From the NCBI RefSeq assembly GCF_040358255.1, contig NZ_CP132938.1:3410001-3474000 (forward strand): 64,000 nt of DNA, written 5' to 3'. Every line of letters starts with the position of its first letter. Position 1 is the first letter of the stretch. The DNA comes from Tunturibacter gelidoferens. GTDB taxonomy: Bacteria; Acidobacteriota; Terriglobia; Terriglobales; Acidobacteriaceae. The notes beneath the pieces are model-generated. The model was not told where the DNA came from, made no database searches, and saw only the letters and a program-made list of their open reading frames with translations. The translations under genes and the position numbers were made by a program. Positions 51,181 to 60,781 of the stretch are shown here, one piece after another.

Positions 51181-52598
51181 AGGACGCGGAACATAGCGAT
51201 GTGATTGTCGTTGGAGCCGGGGCGGCGGGCTTAGCGGCGGCGAGTGCGCTGGCGCGGGCGGGTAAGTCTGTAACCGTGCTGGAGCGTAAGCCTTACGTGG
51301 GCGGAAGAGCTTATTCGTACGAACATCCTGCGCTCGAGGAGGTGGTGGACTCGCAGCATGTCTTGCTGGGGTGTTGTACGAACCTGATTGAGCTTTGTGA
51401 GCAAGCAGGGACTGCGGGAAAGATCCGTTGGTATGACGAGCAGACTTTTCTGGAGCCGAATGGGAACGCAAGCACGATTGTGACGAGCGATCTGCCAGCA
51501 CCGTTTCACTTCGCGCCCAGCTTTGCAAGTATGTCGATGCTGGGATGGAAGGACAAGATTGGGATTGCGCGTGGTCTGATGGAGTTCTTTCGTGGATATC
51601 CGGCTGACGATAGCGAGAGCGTCGAGCATTGGCTGAAGCGAACGAAGCAGACAGAGCTTTCGATTCGGCACTTTTGGCGCCCAATTGTAATGGCGACGTT
51701 GAATGATCGTCCGGCGCATTGCTCGACGCGATATGCGGGTAAGGTGTTTCATGAGCTGTTTGTGAAGTCGTCTACGGGTGGGCGGCTGGGGATACCTACG
51801 GTTCCGCTGAGCGAGTTTTATGCGGCTGAGGCACGGATGATCGAGGCCCATGGGGGAACGGTGCGGCTTCGGGCGAGCGTGGAAGGGTTGGTGCAGGAAC
51901 CGGATGGAAGTTGGCGCGTCTACACGGCGGATGCGGGGTATAGAGCGGACGCTGTCATTCTGGCGCTTCCGTTTGAGCAGACGCAGAAGCTGCTGCCGGC
52001 GGTTCGAGTGAACGAGGAGTATGCGGGACGGTTTGAGCAGACCAAGGACGATCTTGAGCTGAAGATGGCTCGGCAGATGCACTCTTCGTTTACGTCGATT
52101 CTGCTTTGGTATGACCGTGAGATTACCGACCTTGACCATGCCTGGCTGCTGGATACCACGATTGAGTGGTTCTTTCACAAGTCGCGAATAAGGCGGTATC
52201 CGAAGGAAAAGGGAAGCTACGTCGAGTTGGTGATTGCGGGGTCGAAGGCGCAGCTGAATATGACGCGGGAGGAGATTCTTTCTTCTGCTTTGCGGGAGTT
52301 GGAGATGTTTTTTCCTGAGGTACGGAAGGCGAAGCTGGTGAAGAGTGGGGTGTTGAAGGAGGCTCGCGCTACGTTTTCGGTGACGACGGGGCTGGATCAG
52401 TTTCGTCCGAAGCAGGAGACGGAGTGGCCGGGCCTTTTTCTTGCTGGGGATTGGACTGCGACGGAGTGGCCTTCGACCATGGAGGGTGGGGTTCGGAGTG
52501 GAAGGCTGGCGGCGGGGGCTGTGGTGGGAGATGTGAAGCGATTCATGGCGGCGGAGACGCCTGCTAGTGGGCTGATGCGGTGGCTTAGCCGGGACTGA
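51177..52598 (+). CDS. hpnE: Hydroxysqualene reductase/dehydroxylase HpnE
   Basis: GTG at 51177 overlaps the hpnD stop; 473 residues. An N-terminal FAD-binding motif, VIVVGAGAAGLAAASALARA, is followed by VLERKPYVGGRAYS and, near the C terminus, FLAGDWTATEWPSTMEGGVR. It belongs to the flavin amine oxidase-like family and reduces hydroxysqualene to squalene. With HpnC and HpnD it completes a squalene pathway feeding hopanoids; the cyclase gene (shc) is not in the window. Confidence 0.92.
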   Translation: MKDAEHSDVIVVGAGAAGLAAASALARAGKSVTVLERKPYVGGRAYSYEHPALEEVVDSQHVLLGCCTNLIELCEQAGTAGKIRWYDEQTFLEPNGNASTIVTSDLPAPFHFAPSFASMSMLGWKDKIGIARGLMEFFRGYPADDSESVEHWLKRTKQTELSIRHFWRPIVMATLNDRPAHCSTRYAGKVFHELFVKSSTGGRLGIPTVPLSEFYAAEARMIEAHGGTVRLRASVEGLVQEPDGSWRVYTADAGYRADAVILALPFEQTQKLLPAVRVNEEYAGRFEQTKDDLELKMARQMHSSFTSILLWYDREITDLDHAWLLDTTIEWFFHKSRIRRYPKEKGSYVELVIAGSKAQLNMTREEILSSALRELEMFFPEVRKAKLVKSGVLKEARATFSVTTGLDQFRPKQETEWPGLFLAGDWTATEWPSTMEGGVRSGRLAAGAVVGDVKRFMAAETPASGLMRWLSRD

Positions 52599-52738
52599 GT
52601 TCAGGAAGGTATCCTGCCGGACGGGCCCACTTCGCGTGGCGCGGTCACTTCGTGACTTGTATACCTTTTCTTGGCGAGTGAGCGGCGCGGGCCTCCCATT
52701 GGTCGGTAGGGGCATGCTGCTTTGCGCTTTTACAAAAG

Positions 52739-53125
52739 CTATTTTGCTAGTAAGGCTACGCCGGCGCAGACGAAGAGTGCGGCGATCCAGCGGCGACGGT
52801 CTACGTTTTCTTTGAGGAAGAATTTTGCTGCCGCCGCCGTGGTGATGAAGGTGAGAGAGGCCGTTGCGGGAGCGATCAGGCTGAGGTCTGCGCCCGAGAG
52901 CGCGAAGAGAAGTGAGAAGAAGCTTAGCGCCATGCAGGTGATGCCGATGAGGAACATGCCGCTCGAGAGAACGGCTTTGATAGCGCCAAGGAGGCCGGAC
53001 TTTGCTCGGATGTCGTCGAGGTCGCCGAGTTTTCGCATGCCGCCCGCGATGAGGATGTCGCCCGCGGTGGCGGTGAAGACGACGGCGGCGATGGTGGCCC
53101 AGGTGTGGAGGGTGGTGGGGTTCAT
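52739..53125 (-). CDS. Half-size EamA/SMR-type transporter subunit
   Basis: The ATG at 53125 overlaps the stop of the upstream half-transporter by 4 bases and gives 128 residues; longer starts run into that gene. Four membrane segments are visible, the last pair containing LIAPATASLTFITTAAAAKF and FLKENVDRRRWIAALFVCAG. Each protein has half the helices of a standard EamA transporter, so the two probably form a heterodimer, as ArnE and ArnF do. Confidence 0.8.
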   Translation of the reverse strand: MNPTTLHTWATIAAVVFTATAGDILIAGGMRKLGDLDDIRAKSGLLGAIKAVLSSGMFLIGITCMALSFFSLLFALSGADLSLIAPATASLTFITTAAAAKFFLKENVDRRRWIAALFVCAGVALLAK

Positions 53126-53541
53126 GGTAGGGCCTCCACTTCTATTGCGGCGTATTCGGTGCGGGACGGGCCGTTGGCGACGAAGCCTACGCCGATGACG
53201 ATGAGGGCTACGCCGAGCCAACGGGAGCGGGAGACGTGCTCGTGAAGCCAGAAGCGGGAGAGGATGGTGACGATGACGTTGCCGAAGGCGGTGGCGGGGA
53301 GGACGAAGGTGATGTCGGCCCAGCTCAGGGCGGTCATGTAACAGGCCATGAAGCCGAGCAGGACGAGGATGCCGGAGATGATCCAGGGGCTTTTGAGGGC
53401 CAGGAAGAGCGCGCCAAGGTGGTGAAGGGAGACTGGGCCGAGCTGCTTCATGCCGATGCCGAGGAGGGCGTCGCCGATGGAGGCGCCCAGCATGACCGCG
53501 ATGAGAACGAGCCAGCGGCGGGGGGTGAGGGTGTGCTGCAT
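53122..53541 (-). CDS. Half-size EamA/SMR-type transporter subunit
   Basis: From the ATG at 53541 the protein has 139 residues; an upstream start at 53592 is possible. It has four membrane segments, VLPATAFGNVIVTILSRFWL, and the end EHVSRSRWLGVALIVIGVGF. It is paralogous to the downstream partner. Lying between hpnE and hpnJ, the pair may flip a lipid-linked sugar or hopanoid precursor, but drug export is equally possible. Confidence 0.8.
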   Translation of the reverse strand: MQHTLTPRRWLVLIAVMLGASIGDALLGIGMKQLGPVSLHHLGALFLALKSPWIISGILVLLGFMACYMTALSWADITFVLPATAFGNVIVTILSRFWLHEHVSRSRWLGVALIVIGVGFVANGPSRTEYAAIEVEALP

Positions 53542-53635
53542 TTCGTGATCGATCCGTTCGAGTGGTGACAGCGAAGAGAAAGCGGCCAGCATTTGTATGC
53601 TGACCGCCTTTTTAGATGCTGCGAAGACAGGATAG

Positions 53636-55123
53636 TTACGCGTTCATGCTGACAGATTCCTGGGCCTTGGCGGCGTTGGCTTCCTTGACGGCGCGGACGG
53701 CTTTGTTGCGCTTGGAACGGAGTTCCATAAAGGACTTGGCTTCAGTGTAGAGACGGGGCACGTCGCGGTTGACGATGGCCTGCCAGACGACGCGGAAGGC
53801 AGCCTTGGGGCGGAAGTAGTACTCGTCGTAGAACTTGTGCACCATCTCCATGACGTATTCGACGGGCAGGCCGGGGTACTCGATGTGGGCCATCTGGTGG
53901 CCGCCGTCGTCGCTCATCGCCTCATTGGTGATGAAGCCGTTGTCTTTGGCGTAGTCGAAGAACTCGGTGCCGGGGAAGGCGTGCGCGATGGAGACCTGGA
54001 TGGTCTCGCAGTCGAGCTGCTTGGCGAAGTCAATGGTGTTGCGGATCGACTCGCGAGTTTCGCCGGGAAGGCCGAGGATGAAGTCGCCGTGAACGACAAG
54101 GCCGAGCTTGTGGCAGTCGCGCTGGAAGTCGAGCGCGCGCTGGACGGTGGCACCCTTCTTGATGTTCTTGAGGATCTGGGGGTCACCGGACTCGTAGCCG
54201 ACGATGAGGAGGCGGCAGCCTGCTTCCTTCATGGCTTTGAGGGTGTCGTAGTCGGTGGTGACGCGCGAGGTGCAGGACCAGGTGAGGCCGAGGGGCTTCA
54301 GCTTTTCGCAGAGCTCGATGGTGCGGACTTTCTGGATGTTGAAGGTGTCGTCGTCGAAGAAGAACTCTTTGACGTGGGGGAAGAGCTCTTTGGCCTGCTT
54401 CATCTCGGCCGCTACGTCGTCGGTGGAGCGCTTGCGCCAGGCGTGGCCGGAGAGGGTCTGGGGCCAGAGGCAGAAGGTGCACTGGGCGGGGCAGCCACGG
54501 GTGGAGTAGAGCGCGACGTAAGGGTGGAGGAGGAAGGGGACGTTGTACTTGGTGACGTCGAGATCGCGGTGGTAGATCTCGGTGGCCCAGGGCATCTCGT
54601 CGAGTTCCTCTGGAGTGACCTGAGGGCGGTCTGGGTTGTGGAGGATCTTGCCGGTGGCCTTGTCCTTGTAGCTGATGCCGAGGATCTCGTTGAGCGGCTT
54701 GCCGTTGGCGTACTCGACGACGGAGAAGTCGAACTCGCGGCGGCAGATGAAGTCGATGGCTGGGCACTCGTTCAGGGCCTTGTCGGGGGAGGTGGTCACC
54801 GGGGGGCCAACGAAGGAGATCTTGATGCTGGGGTAGGTCTGCTTGATGACCTCGGCCATCTTCTGGTCGCCGTCCCATCCCATGGTGCTGGTGAAGAGAA
54901 CCAGGAACTCATAGTCCTTGAGGATCTCGACGACTTCCTGCCACTTGATGTGGTGAGGTGGAGCATCGAGGAGACGGGAGCCTTCCAGCATGCCTGCCGG
55001 GTAGGTGAGCCAGACCGGATACCAGTAGGACTCGATCTCGCGGGTTGCGGGCCAGCGGGAGCTGGCGCCACCGTCAAACTTTTCGAAGGAGGGCGGGTTC
55101 AGGAACAGGGTCTTAAGAGGCAT
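53636..55123 (-). CDS. hpnJ: Hopanoid biosynthesis radical SAM protein HpnJ
   Basis: This 495-residue protein has an N-terminal B12-binding-like domain (VLFTSTMGWDGDQKMAEVIK, then ISFVGPPVTTSPDKAL) and a radical SAM core with STRGCPAQCTFCLWPQ (C-x3-C-x2-C). RLLIVGYESGDPQILKNIKK and GDFILGLPGETRESI follow. The pattern and hopanoid context fit HpnJ, which contracts the ribose-derived ring towards bacteriohopanetetrol cyclitol ether. Related radical SAM B12 enzymes cannot be fully excluded. Confidence 0.85.
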   Translation of the reverse strand: MPLKTLFLNPPSFEKFDGGASSRWPATREIESYWYPVWLTYPAGMLEGSRLLDAPPHHIKWQEVVEILKDYEFLVLFTSTMGWDGDQKMAEVIKQTYPSIKISFVGPPVTTSPDKALNECPAIDFICRREFDFSVVEYANGKPLNEILGISYKDKATGKILHNPDRPQVTPEELDEMPWATEIYHRDLDVTKYNVPFLLHPYVALYSTRGCPAQCTFCLWPQTLSGHAWRKRSTDDVAAEMKQAKELFPHVKEFFFDDDTFNIQKVRTIELCEKLKPLGLTWSCTSRVTTDYDTLKAMKEAGCRLLIVGYESGDPQILKNIKKGATVQRALDFQRDCHKLGLVVHGDFILGLPGETRESIRNTIDFAKQLDCETIQVSIAHAFPGTEFFDYAKDNGFITNEAMSDDGGHQMAHIEYPGLPVEYVMEMVHKFYDEYYFRPKAAFRVVWQAIVNRDVPRLYTEAKSFMELRSKRNKAVRAVKEANAAKAQESVSMNA

Positions 55124-55251
55124 AATGATATCTCGATTTTACCATTCAGTTAAGGGCTTGAGGGGCTTTTCTGACGTTTCCTGCAGGTATCTACGCCGAT
55201 GCTTTGGTCGGCCAGACGATTCATTTCAAAAAAGATATTCGCGAATTTAGC

Positions 55252-56586
55252 TTAGGGCTTCGCGGGGGTGGCGGGTTGGGCCTGAAGCGCTGCGGAGATC
55301 CAGCTCTCCAGGTCGCCGCTCTGTCGCATGAGATTGATTTGAGCTTGTTGCAGCTCGAAGTTGGCGTTCAGGACCGCAAGGAATTTTTCCCGTTCGGCGA
55401 TGCGCGAGGTCTGCTCGTCTTTGGGGGTCATCTGCGTGCCAGCCATGTTTCCATTGCCTGTGTTCAGTTGAACGGTGAGGGCGTCGAGATTCTGCTGGGC
55501 GAGCTGCTGATCGAGGGTGGCGATCTCTGCACGAACGGCGAGTTCTGCCACGGCGTGCTGGATTCTGATCCGGGAGTCGAAGAATTGATCGCGGATTGAG
55601 TCGGCTTCGTGCTCGGCGTGGGCTGCGTCAGCGTCCGCCTCGCGGGCTTTCGCCTTGTGGGCGGCGTCGAAGAAGGGAATAGTGATCTGGACGCCGATGG
55701 CGGCGTTGTTCTGCTGGAATCGGAAGTAGTAATCCTGCAGATTGTTGAACTTGGCGTAGCGGCTGTACTGGCCCTCGAGAACGATCTGCGGTCGCCAGAG
55801 GTAGCGGTTTTCGCCGAATGCGATCTCGCGCTTCGCACGTGCATTCGCATAGGCAGACTCGACGGCGGGACTGGTTCCCACCAGCGTTGCAGTGATGTCG
55901 GCGGGCTTGTCTTCGGCCAGGGCGGGGATGGTGCTGCTGGATGTGGCAATCCCTTGCGGGGGAAGACCGAGAAGGCGCGCCAGGTGAGCCTGATCTGCAG
56001 CGGCATCGTCGTCCATCCGAAGACGGGCGAGATGAATCTGTGCAGCGGTGAGGCGGGCGGAGGTGAGATCGATGGGGGTGTCCTGACCGGCGGCGAGACG
56101 GTCCTGCACGATGGCTACGAGATGGTCAGCGAAGCCTTGTTGATCATGGAGGACGGTCTGCCGCTGAAGGTCGCGATTGAGTGCGAGGTAAGTGACGGCT
56201 GCATCCTCGGCGACAGCCTCGCGAACGTCCTTCAGGGAGAGGGTGGCGGCATCGAGCGAGGCCTTGGCGCCGCGAACGTAGTCGCGTTGTGAGTAACTGA
56301 AGACGAGAGACTGCGTCGCGAGGTTGTAGATGGACGGTTGGCCGAGAGGGAATCCATAGGAGGGAGGACCGATGGAAGATGCACCGACAACATTCGGGAT
56401 GTAGGCGTCTTTGAGTTCTTCAAGGGTGGCTCGTGCTTTATCGACGTCCGCCTGGGCGGTCAAGACTTTTGGGTTGTTCTTCAATGCGAGACCTATCGCG
56501 CTGGTAAACGAAATCTGCGCGATGGCAGGTGTCACCGCACAGGCCAGAGCAGAGCACGCGATCAATAGGCGAAGAAGACGGATCAT
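55252..56586 (-). CDS. TolC-family outer-membrane efflux protein
   Basis: This 444-residue protein has a signal peptide (LLIACSALACAVTPAIAQ). It shows TolC-type helices: AIGLALKNNPKVLTAQADVD, then QNNAAIGVQITIPFFDAAHK in the strand region. It would form the outer-membrane channel of an export system with the HlyD-like protein encoded two genes upstream. Confidence 0.85.
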   Translation of the reverse strand: MIRLLRLLIACSALACAVTPAIAQISFTSAIGLALKNNPKVLTAQADVDKARATLEELKDAYIPNVVGASSIGPPSYGFPLGQPSIYNLATQSLVFSYSQRDYVRGAKASLDAATLSLKDVREAVAEDAAVTYLALNRDLQRQTVLHDQQGFADHLVAIVQDRLAAGQDTPIDLTSARLTAAQIHLARLRMDDDAAADQAHLARLLGLPPQGIATSSSTIPALAEDKPADITATLVGTSPAVESAYANARAKREIAFGENRYLWRPQIVLEGQYSRYAKFNNLQDYYFRFQQNNAAIGVQITIPFFDAAHKAKAREADADAAHAEHEADSIRDQFFDSRIRIQHAVAELAVRAEIATLDQQLAQQNLDALTVQLNTGNGNMAGTQMTPKDEQTSRIAEREKFLAVLNANFELQQAQINLMRQSGDLESWISAALQAQPATPAKP

Positions 56587-56639
56587 ACTTGCTGAGAGAT
56601 TCCTTAGGACCGATTAGAGATCATGGTATCGCCTTTTTT

Positions 56640-57614
56640 CTACGATCCCTGTAATGCTTTGCGGGCGGGTACATAGTTCGATGCGAGGGATAGAGCTGCG
56701 AGGTATTCGTTATGCGCTCCCGCGACGTCTCCACCTTGAGCAAGAAGGCCGCCTAGTTGGACGTGAACTTTGAATGCGGGGGCACCATCGGTCTTTCCGG
56801 AGGAGGCGAGATAGGTGCGAAGGAGACTGATGGCGAGTTGGGGCGAGCTGTGAGCTTCTGAGAGTGTGCTGGCGGCATCGACCAGGGGAGGACCCTTGCG
56901 ATGGTCAGCCGCCAGGGCCGATTGAATGGCCTGGAGCATCTTGTCTGGCTGATTCTGACGTTTGTAGAAGTCGCCGAGGTTGATGTAGGCCTCGGTTGTT
57001 TTGCCTGCGGCAACAGCAGCCTGAAATTCGGCCTCTGCGGCTGGGATGTCCTTCTTCTTTTCGGCGACGAGCGCCAGCAGACGGTGAGCCTGAGCAGGGA
57101 AGTTGGGTTGCATTCTGGCAGCGAGGGCCTGAGCTTTATCGAGGCCACCACCGATCAAGGAGGGGGCTGCGACGTAGTATTCGCCAAGGTCGCTCATGGC
57201 CTGAAAGTTTTCGGGATCAAGCTGCACGGCGCGCTCAAACTCGTTGTGAACTTTGATGGCGAGGCTTAGCGCCGAGAAGGGACTGGCGTGCGAGGCTTTG
57301 AATCCGTAGGCGCGAGCGAGCCACATGTGGTCTTCGCTACTGTCGGTCGCGTTAGCTACGGCTAGTTCGCACTCATGGATGGCGGAGTCGGCCTTGTCCT
57401 GGGCGTAGTAGACGCGACAGAGGAGCTGGTGGGCATGAGCGTTGTTGGGTTGGGAGGCGAGAAGATCCTGGAGGATGGAGGCTGCTTCGTCGACGCGACC
57501 CTGCTGTAGGAGCGCGTTTGCCTGAGTGTCGTCGGCGAGGAGAAGCGGAGTCGCGAATAGGAAAGCAAATAGAAACGCGTGGTGAAGGCGAAACGGGTGT
57601 ATCGAAAGGGACAT
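56640..57614 (-). CDS. Exported TPR-repeat protein
   Basis: This 324-residue protein has a signal peptide (LFAFLFATPLLLADD). Tetratricopeptide units include LLQQGRVDEAASILQDLLAS, LLCRVYYAQDKADSAIHECE, EFERAVQLDPENFQAMSDLG and INLGDFYKRQNQPDKMLQAI. It starts 2 bases after the HlyD-like gene's stop, so it belongs to that operon. It probably scaffolds the export complex in the periplasm. Confidence 0.82.
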   Translation of the reverse strand: MSLSIHPFRLHHAFLFAFLFATPLLLADDTQANALLQQGRVDEAASILQDLLASQPNNAHAHQLLCRVYYAQDKADSAIHECELAVANATDSSEDHMWLARAYGFKASHASPFSALSLAIKVHNEFERAVQLDPENFQAMSDLGEYYVAAPSLIGGGLDKAQALAARMQPNFPAQAHRLLALVAEKKKDIPAAEAEFQAAVAAGKTTEAYINLGDFYKRQNQPDKMLQAIQSALAADHRKGPPLVDAASTLSEAHSSPQLAISLLRTYLASSGKTDGAPAFKVHVQLGGLLAQGGDVAGAHNEYLAALSLASNYVPARKALQGS

Positions 57615-57616
57615 GG

Positions 57617-58858
57617 CTACTCGACTATTTTGACGGGAAGCCCATTGGTAAGTTCACGGTTGTTGATAGCGCTGAGGGCAACCGTATCTTTTTCGGTGAG
57701 GCCGCTGACGATTTCGAGGCGAGTGAGATTGACTCCTGCTCCTACCTGAACGGGGGTTCGAACCAGCCTGTTGTTAACTACGCGAAAGACAAAATCTCCG
57801 CCCTCTGTGTGGAGGGCCTCGCGGGGGACGCTAAGGACGTTGAAGCGCTGCGAGGTGGTAACGGTGACGACGACGTTGGTGTTGGGCAGGAGGTCGCCGC
57901 GCGCGTCGTCGACGGTGATGATGCACTCCCCGACGTTGCGTGTGCCGTAGGTGATGACGGTGGAGGGTGCGCGGCTGATGTGTCCGTGCCAGGTCTGAGT
58001 GGGCTTTGCATCCCAGACAATTTTTACAGCCTGGCCTACTGCAAGCTTGCCGATCTCAGGCTCGTCGAAGTAGGCGCGGACCTGAATTCTGTTGAGGTCG
58101 GCTACGTCGAGGAGATTTTCGCCGGCGGGGACGAAGTCGTAGTTGGAGACGGGGATGGAGTAGACAGTTCCGGCGAAGGGGGCGCGGATGTTGTCGTTGG
58201 CATAGCTGGCTTTTGCAGCGGCGAGAGCGGCGCGCGCATCGGCGAGCTGGGCTTCTGCGCGGGCACGGTCGGTGTTGCTATAGCGTTGAGTGGTGCGCGC
58301 CTGAAGGCCTTTGACGGAGCTTTCCGCGGTGAGTAGACGCTGTTCGGCAGAGGCTACCTCGCTGGCGGAGGCTGCGCCCTTTTGCTGGAGGGCCTGAAGG
58401 GCTGCGAGATCTTTTGTTGCCTGTTGTTGTTGCTGCTGTGCGCGGCTGAGATCGCCGGAGAATCCTATGCGCTCGTCCTGAGATCCTCCCTGGCCGATGT
58501 CGTGAAGAGTGGCCTCGGCAGAGTGCACGGCGGCGTTTGCGGTAGCTATTTTGGCCAGGGCATCGGCATCGTCCATCTTGATCAGGAGGTCGCCTGCTTT
58601 AACTTTTTGCCCAACGTCGACATACACCTTTGCGACGACGCCAGGAGCAGCCGCGGAGGCAGGAAACTCTTCGATGGGCTCGACTTTTCCGTTGGTCGAT
58701 ACAGAGCTGACGATGTTCTGGTGATCGACGACTGCTACGCGAACGCCAATCAAGTCGCGGGTGGAGGAGCGCACGATGATGAAACCGATAACGATGATGG
58801 CGAGGAAGATGCCCCACAGCATTACAGGATTCAGGCGTCTTGTCTCGGTAGTAGGCAT
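57617..58858 (-). CDS. HlyD/RND-type periplasmic adaptor
   Basis: This 413-residue protein has an N-terminal membrane segment (VMLWGIFLAIIVIGFIIVRS) and a lipoyl half, ASAAAPGVVAKVYVDVGQKV, with GDLLIKMDDADA. A long coiled coil (about 105-215) precedes the second lipoyl half (NIRAPFAGTVYSIPVSNYDF) and the beta-barrel. It is the first gene of a HlyD, TPR and TolC set. No inner-membrane pump gene lies beside it in the window. Confidence 0.88.
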   Translation of the reverse strand: MPTTETRRLNPVMLWGIFLAIIVIGFIIVRSSTRDLIGVRVAVVDHQNIVSSVSTNGKVEPIEEFPASAAAPGVVAKVYVDVGQKVKAGDLLIKMDDADALAKIATANAAVHSAEATLHDIGQGGSQDERIGFSGDLSRAQQQQQQATKDLAALQALQQKGAASASEVASAEQRLLTAESSVKGLQARTTQRYSNTDRARAEAQLADARAALAAAKASYANDNIRAPFAGTVYSIPVSNYDFVPAGENLLDVADLNRIQVRAYFDEPEIGKLAVGQAVKIVWDAKPTQTWHGHISRAPSTVITYGTRNVGECIITVDDARGDLLPNTNVVVTVTTSQRFNVLSVPREALHTEGGDFVFRVVNNRLVRTPVQVGAGVNLTRLEIVSGLTEKDTVALSAINNRELTNGLPVKIVE

Positions 58859-58951
58859 CAGTCGAAGGTTCAGTATATAAGACGTCGCATAGGGTCAGAT
58901 CGGACCAGAAACTTTTGAGGATAAGGTAGTTAACGGGCGCGATGGAGCGAA

Positions 58952-60772
58952 TCAGGCGAGTCTGAGATCGACTAATTCCAATTCCAGGCCGGGGAACTGG
59001 GGGTTGGTTTTGGCCTTCAGCCTGTAGGCAACGTCTACCAGAGAGCCTGTGTCGAGGGCCATTTCCACGCAGCGGGCAGGCCAATCCGTGGTGCGGCTCC
59101 AGCCCAGGGCGCTGATATGCGTGGTTTGGCCAGACCTCTGGAGTTGAAGACAGATGTGTCTTTCTTTGATGAACCGCACTGGTGCACAGAGGGTGAGTGC
59201 GCGGGTGAGGAAGATGGGCTCGCGGTTGCCGATGCCGAAGGGTTCGCAGCGGGTGAGCCAATCATAGAAGCTCTGCGTGAGGTCGCTGAGGAGGAGTTCG
59301 GCGTCGCATTCGAGCGGAGGCGTCATGATCTCAGCGGTGAGCCTGGGGGCGCCGTAACGCTGCATGCGCTCCCGGAGGAGGTTGGTGCGGTCGGAGGGCA
59401 TGGAGAAGCCGACGGCGTGGGCGTGTCCGCCAAATCTTGTGAAGAGCGGGGTGTTTGATTCAGACACTGGTTCGTGAATCGCGCTGAGGGCATCTAGCAG
59501 ATGAAAGCCGGCGATGGAGCGGCCGGACCCGTGGGAGTGGCCGTCTTCGTGGGTCATGACGATGGCGGGTCTGCCGGTGCGGTCGACGACGCGGGAGGCG
59601 AGGATGCCGAGGACGCCGCGATGCCACTCGGGGTCGTCGAGGATGATGCACTCGGCGAGGTAGTCTCCGAGGGTGTCGCGCAGGGCGGTGAGTTGGATTT
59701 CGATGGCTTCGAGAGCCTTTGCTTCGGTGGCGCGGCGCTCGTCGTTGAGGCGGTTGAGCTTCTCTGCGAGGTGGGTGGCACGGGCTGCGTCTTTGGTGAG
59801 GAAGAGCTCGACGACATCGCCGGCGATGTCCATGCGTCCGGCTGCGTTGATGCGTGGGGCGAGTCGAAAACCTACTTCGGTCGCGGTGGGGGGCCGATTG
59901 ATGGGGATTTGAGCCACTTGCATGAGTGCGCGCAGGCCTGGCTGTACGGGGTTGCGAAGTTCTCTCAGGCCCAGGGTCGCGATGACTCGGTTTTCGCCTT
60001 CGAGGGGAACCGAGTCGGCGATGGTGGCGATGGCGACCAGCTTCAGGAACGAGGGAATCAGTCCGTGTTTCAGCTTTGTGCGCTGCTCTTCGGTCTCGGT
60101 TGCGGCCAGCAGGAGAGCATGGGCGAGTTTGAAGGCTACTGCTGCGCCGCAGAGATGTTTGAACGGGTAGGGGCAGTTTTGTTGTGCGGGATTTAGGACG
60201 GCAACTGCTTCCGGGATGCCGATGGCTCCGTCGGGGAGGTGGTGGTCGGTGACGATGAGGTCCATGCCGAGAGCTGTTGCTTCCTCGGCTGCTGCGAAGG
60301 CGCGAATGCCGGTGTCGACGCTGATGACGAGGCGAACGCCGGAGGCTGCGGCCTGGCCGAGAACGCCGTTCTGCATGCCGTAGCCCTCGCGGATGCGGTG
60401 AGGGACGTGATAGGTGACGGTGGCGGGGGTCTCTTTGGGGGCGATGCGCTCGATGGCGGTCTTGAGGAGAACGGTGGCGGTGGTGCCGTCGACGTCGTAG
60501 TCGCCGTAGATGAGGATGGGTTCGCTGGAGCGGACGGCGTGCTGGATGCGGGCGACGGCGATCTCCATGTCGAGCATGAGCATGGGATCGAGAAGATCGT
60601 CGAGGGTTGGGTGGAAGAAAGTTTGGGCAGCTGCGGCGTCGGAGATGGCGCGCGAGACGAGTATTTGAGCGATTGCGTGCGGGCAGCCGAGGGCGTCGAC
60701 CAGATTCTGAACGGCAGTCTCGTCTGCGGAGCGGGTACTCCAGGCTGGCAGCCCAACGTGGGCGGTGGACAT
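58952..60772 (-). CDS. recJ: Single-strand DNA exonuclease RecJ
   Basis: This 606-residue protein has the DHH phosphoesterase motifs: ILIYGDYDVDGTTATVLLKT, VISVDTGIRAF and LIVTDHHLPDG. The DHHA1 domain has GRSIAGFHLLDALSAIHEPV and FTRFGGHAHAVGFSM. The C-terminal OB part is GREPIFLTRAL-like. Length and order are normal. It degrades 5' single strands in RecF-type recombination and mismatch repair. Confidence 0.93.
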   Translation of the reverse strand: MSTAHVGLPAWSTRSADETAVQNLVDALGCPHAIAQILVSRAISDAAAAQTFFHPTLDDLLDPMLMLDMEIAVARIQHAVRSSEPILIYGDYDVDGTTATVLLKTAIERIAPKETPATVTYHVPHRIREGYGMQNGVLGQAAASGVRLVISVDTGIRAFAAAEEATALGMDLIVTDHHLPDGAIGIPEAVAVLNPAQQNCPYPFKHLCGAAVAFKLAHALLLAATETEEQRTKLKHGLIPSFLKLVAIATIADSVPLEGENRVIATLGLRELRNPVQPGLRALMQVAQIPINRPPTATEVGFRLAPRINAAGRMDIAGDVVELFLTKDAARATHLAEKLNRLNDERRATEAKALEAIEIQLTALRDTLGDYLAECIILDDPEWHRGVLGILASRVVDRTGRPAIVMTHEDGHSHGSGRSIAGFHLLDALSAIHEPVSESNTPLFTRFGGHAHAVGFSMPSDRTNLLRERMQRYGAPRLTAEIMTPPLECDAELLLSDLTQSFYDWLTRCEPFGIGNREPIFLTRALTLCAPVRFIKERHICLQLQRSGQTTHISALGWSRTTDWPARCVEMALDTGSLVDVAYRLKAKTNPQFPGLELELVDLRLA

Positions 60773-60781
60773 TGGTTTTGC

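Noticed and set aside
51231..52715. A 494-codon open frame antisense to hpnE
   Set aside because: The product is Arg/His/Pro/Leu-rich with no family resemblance, while the other strand encodes a perfect HpnE with a 4-base overlap to hpnD. It is a GC-rich shadow frame.
53837..55153. A 438-codon open frame antisense to hpnJ
   Set aside because: Val/Gly/Glu-rich shadow of the HpnJ codons; the radical SAM gene explains the region.
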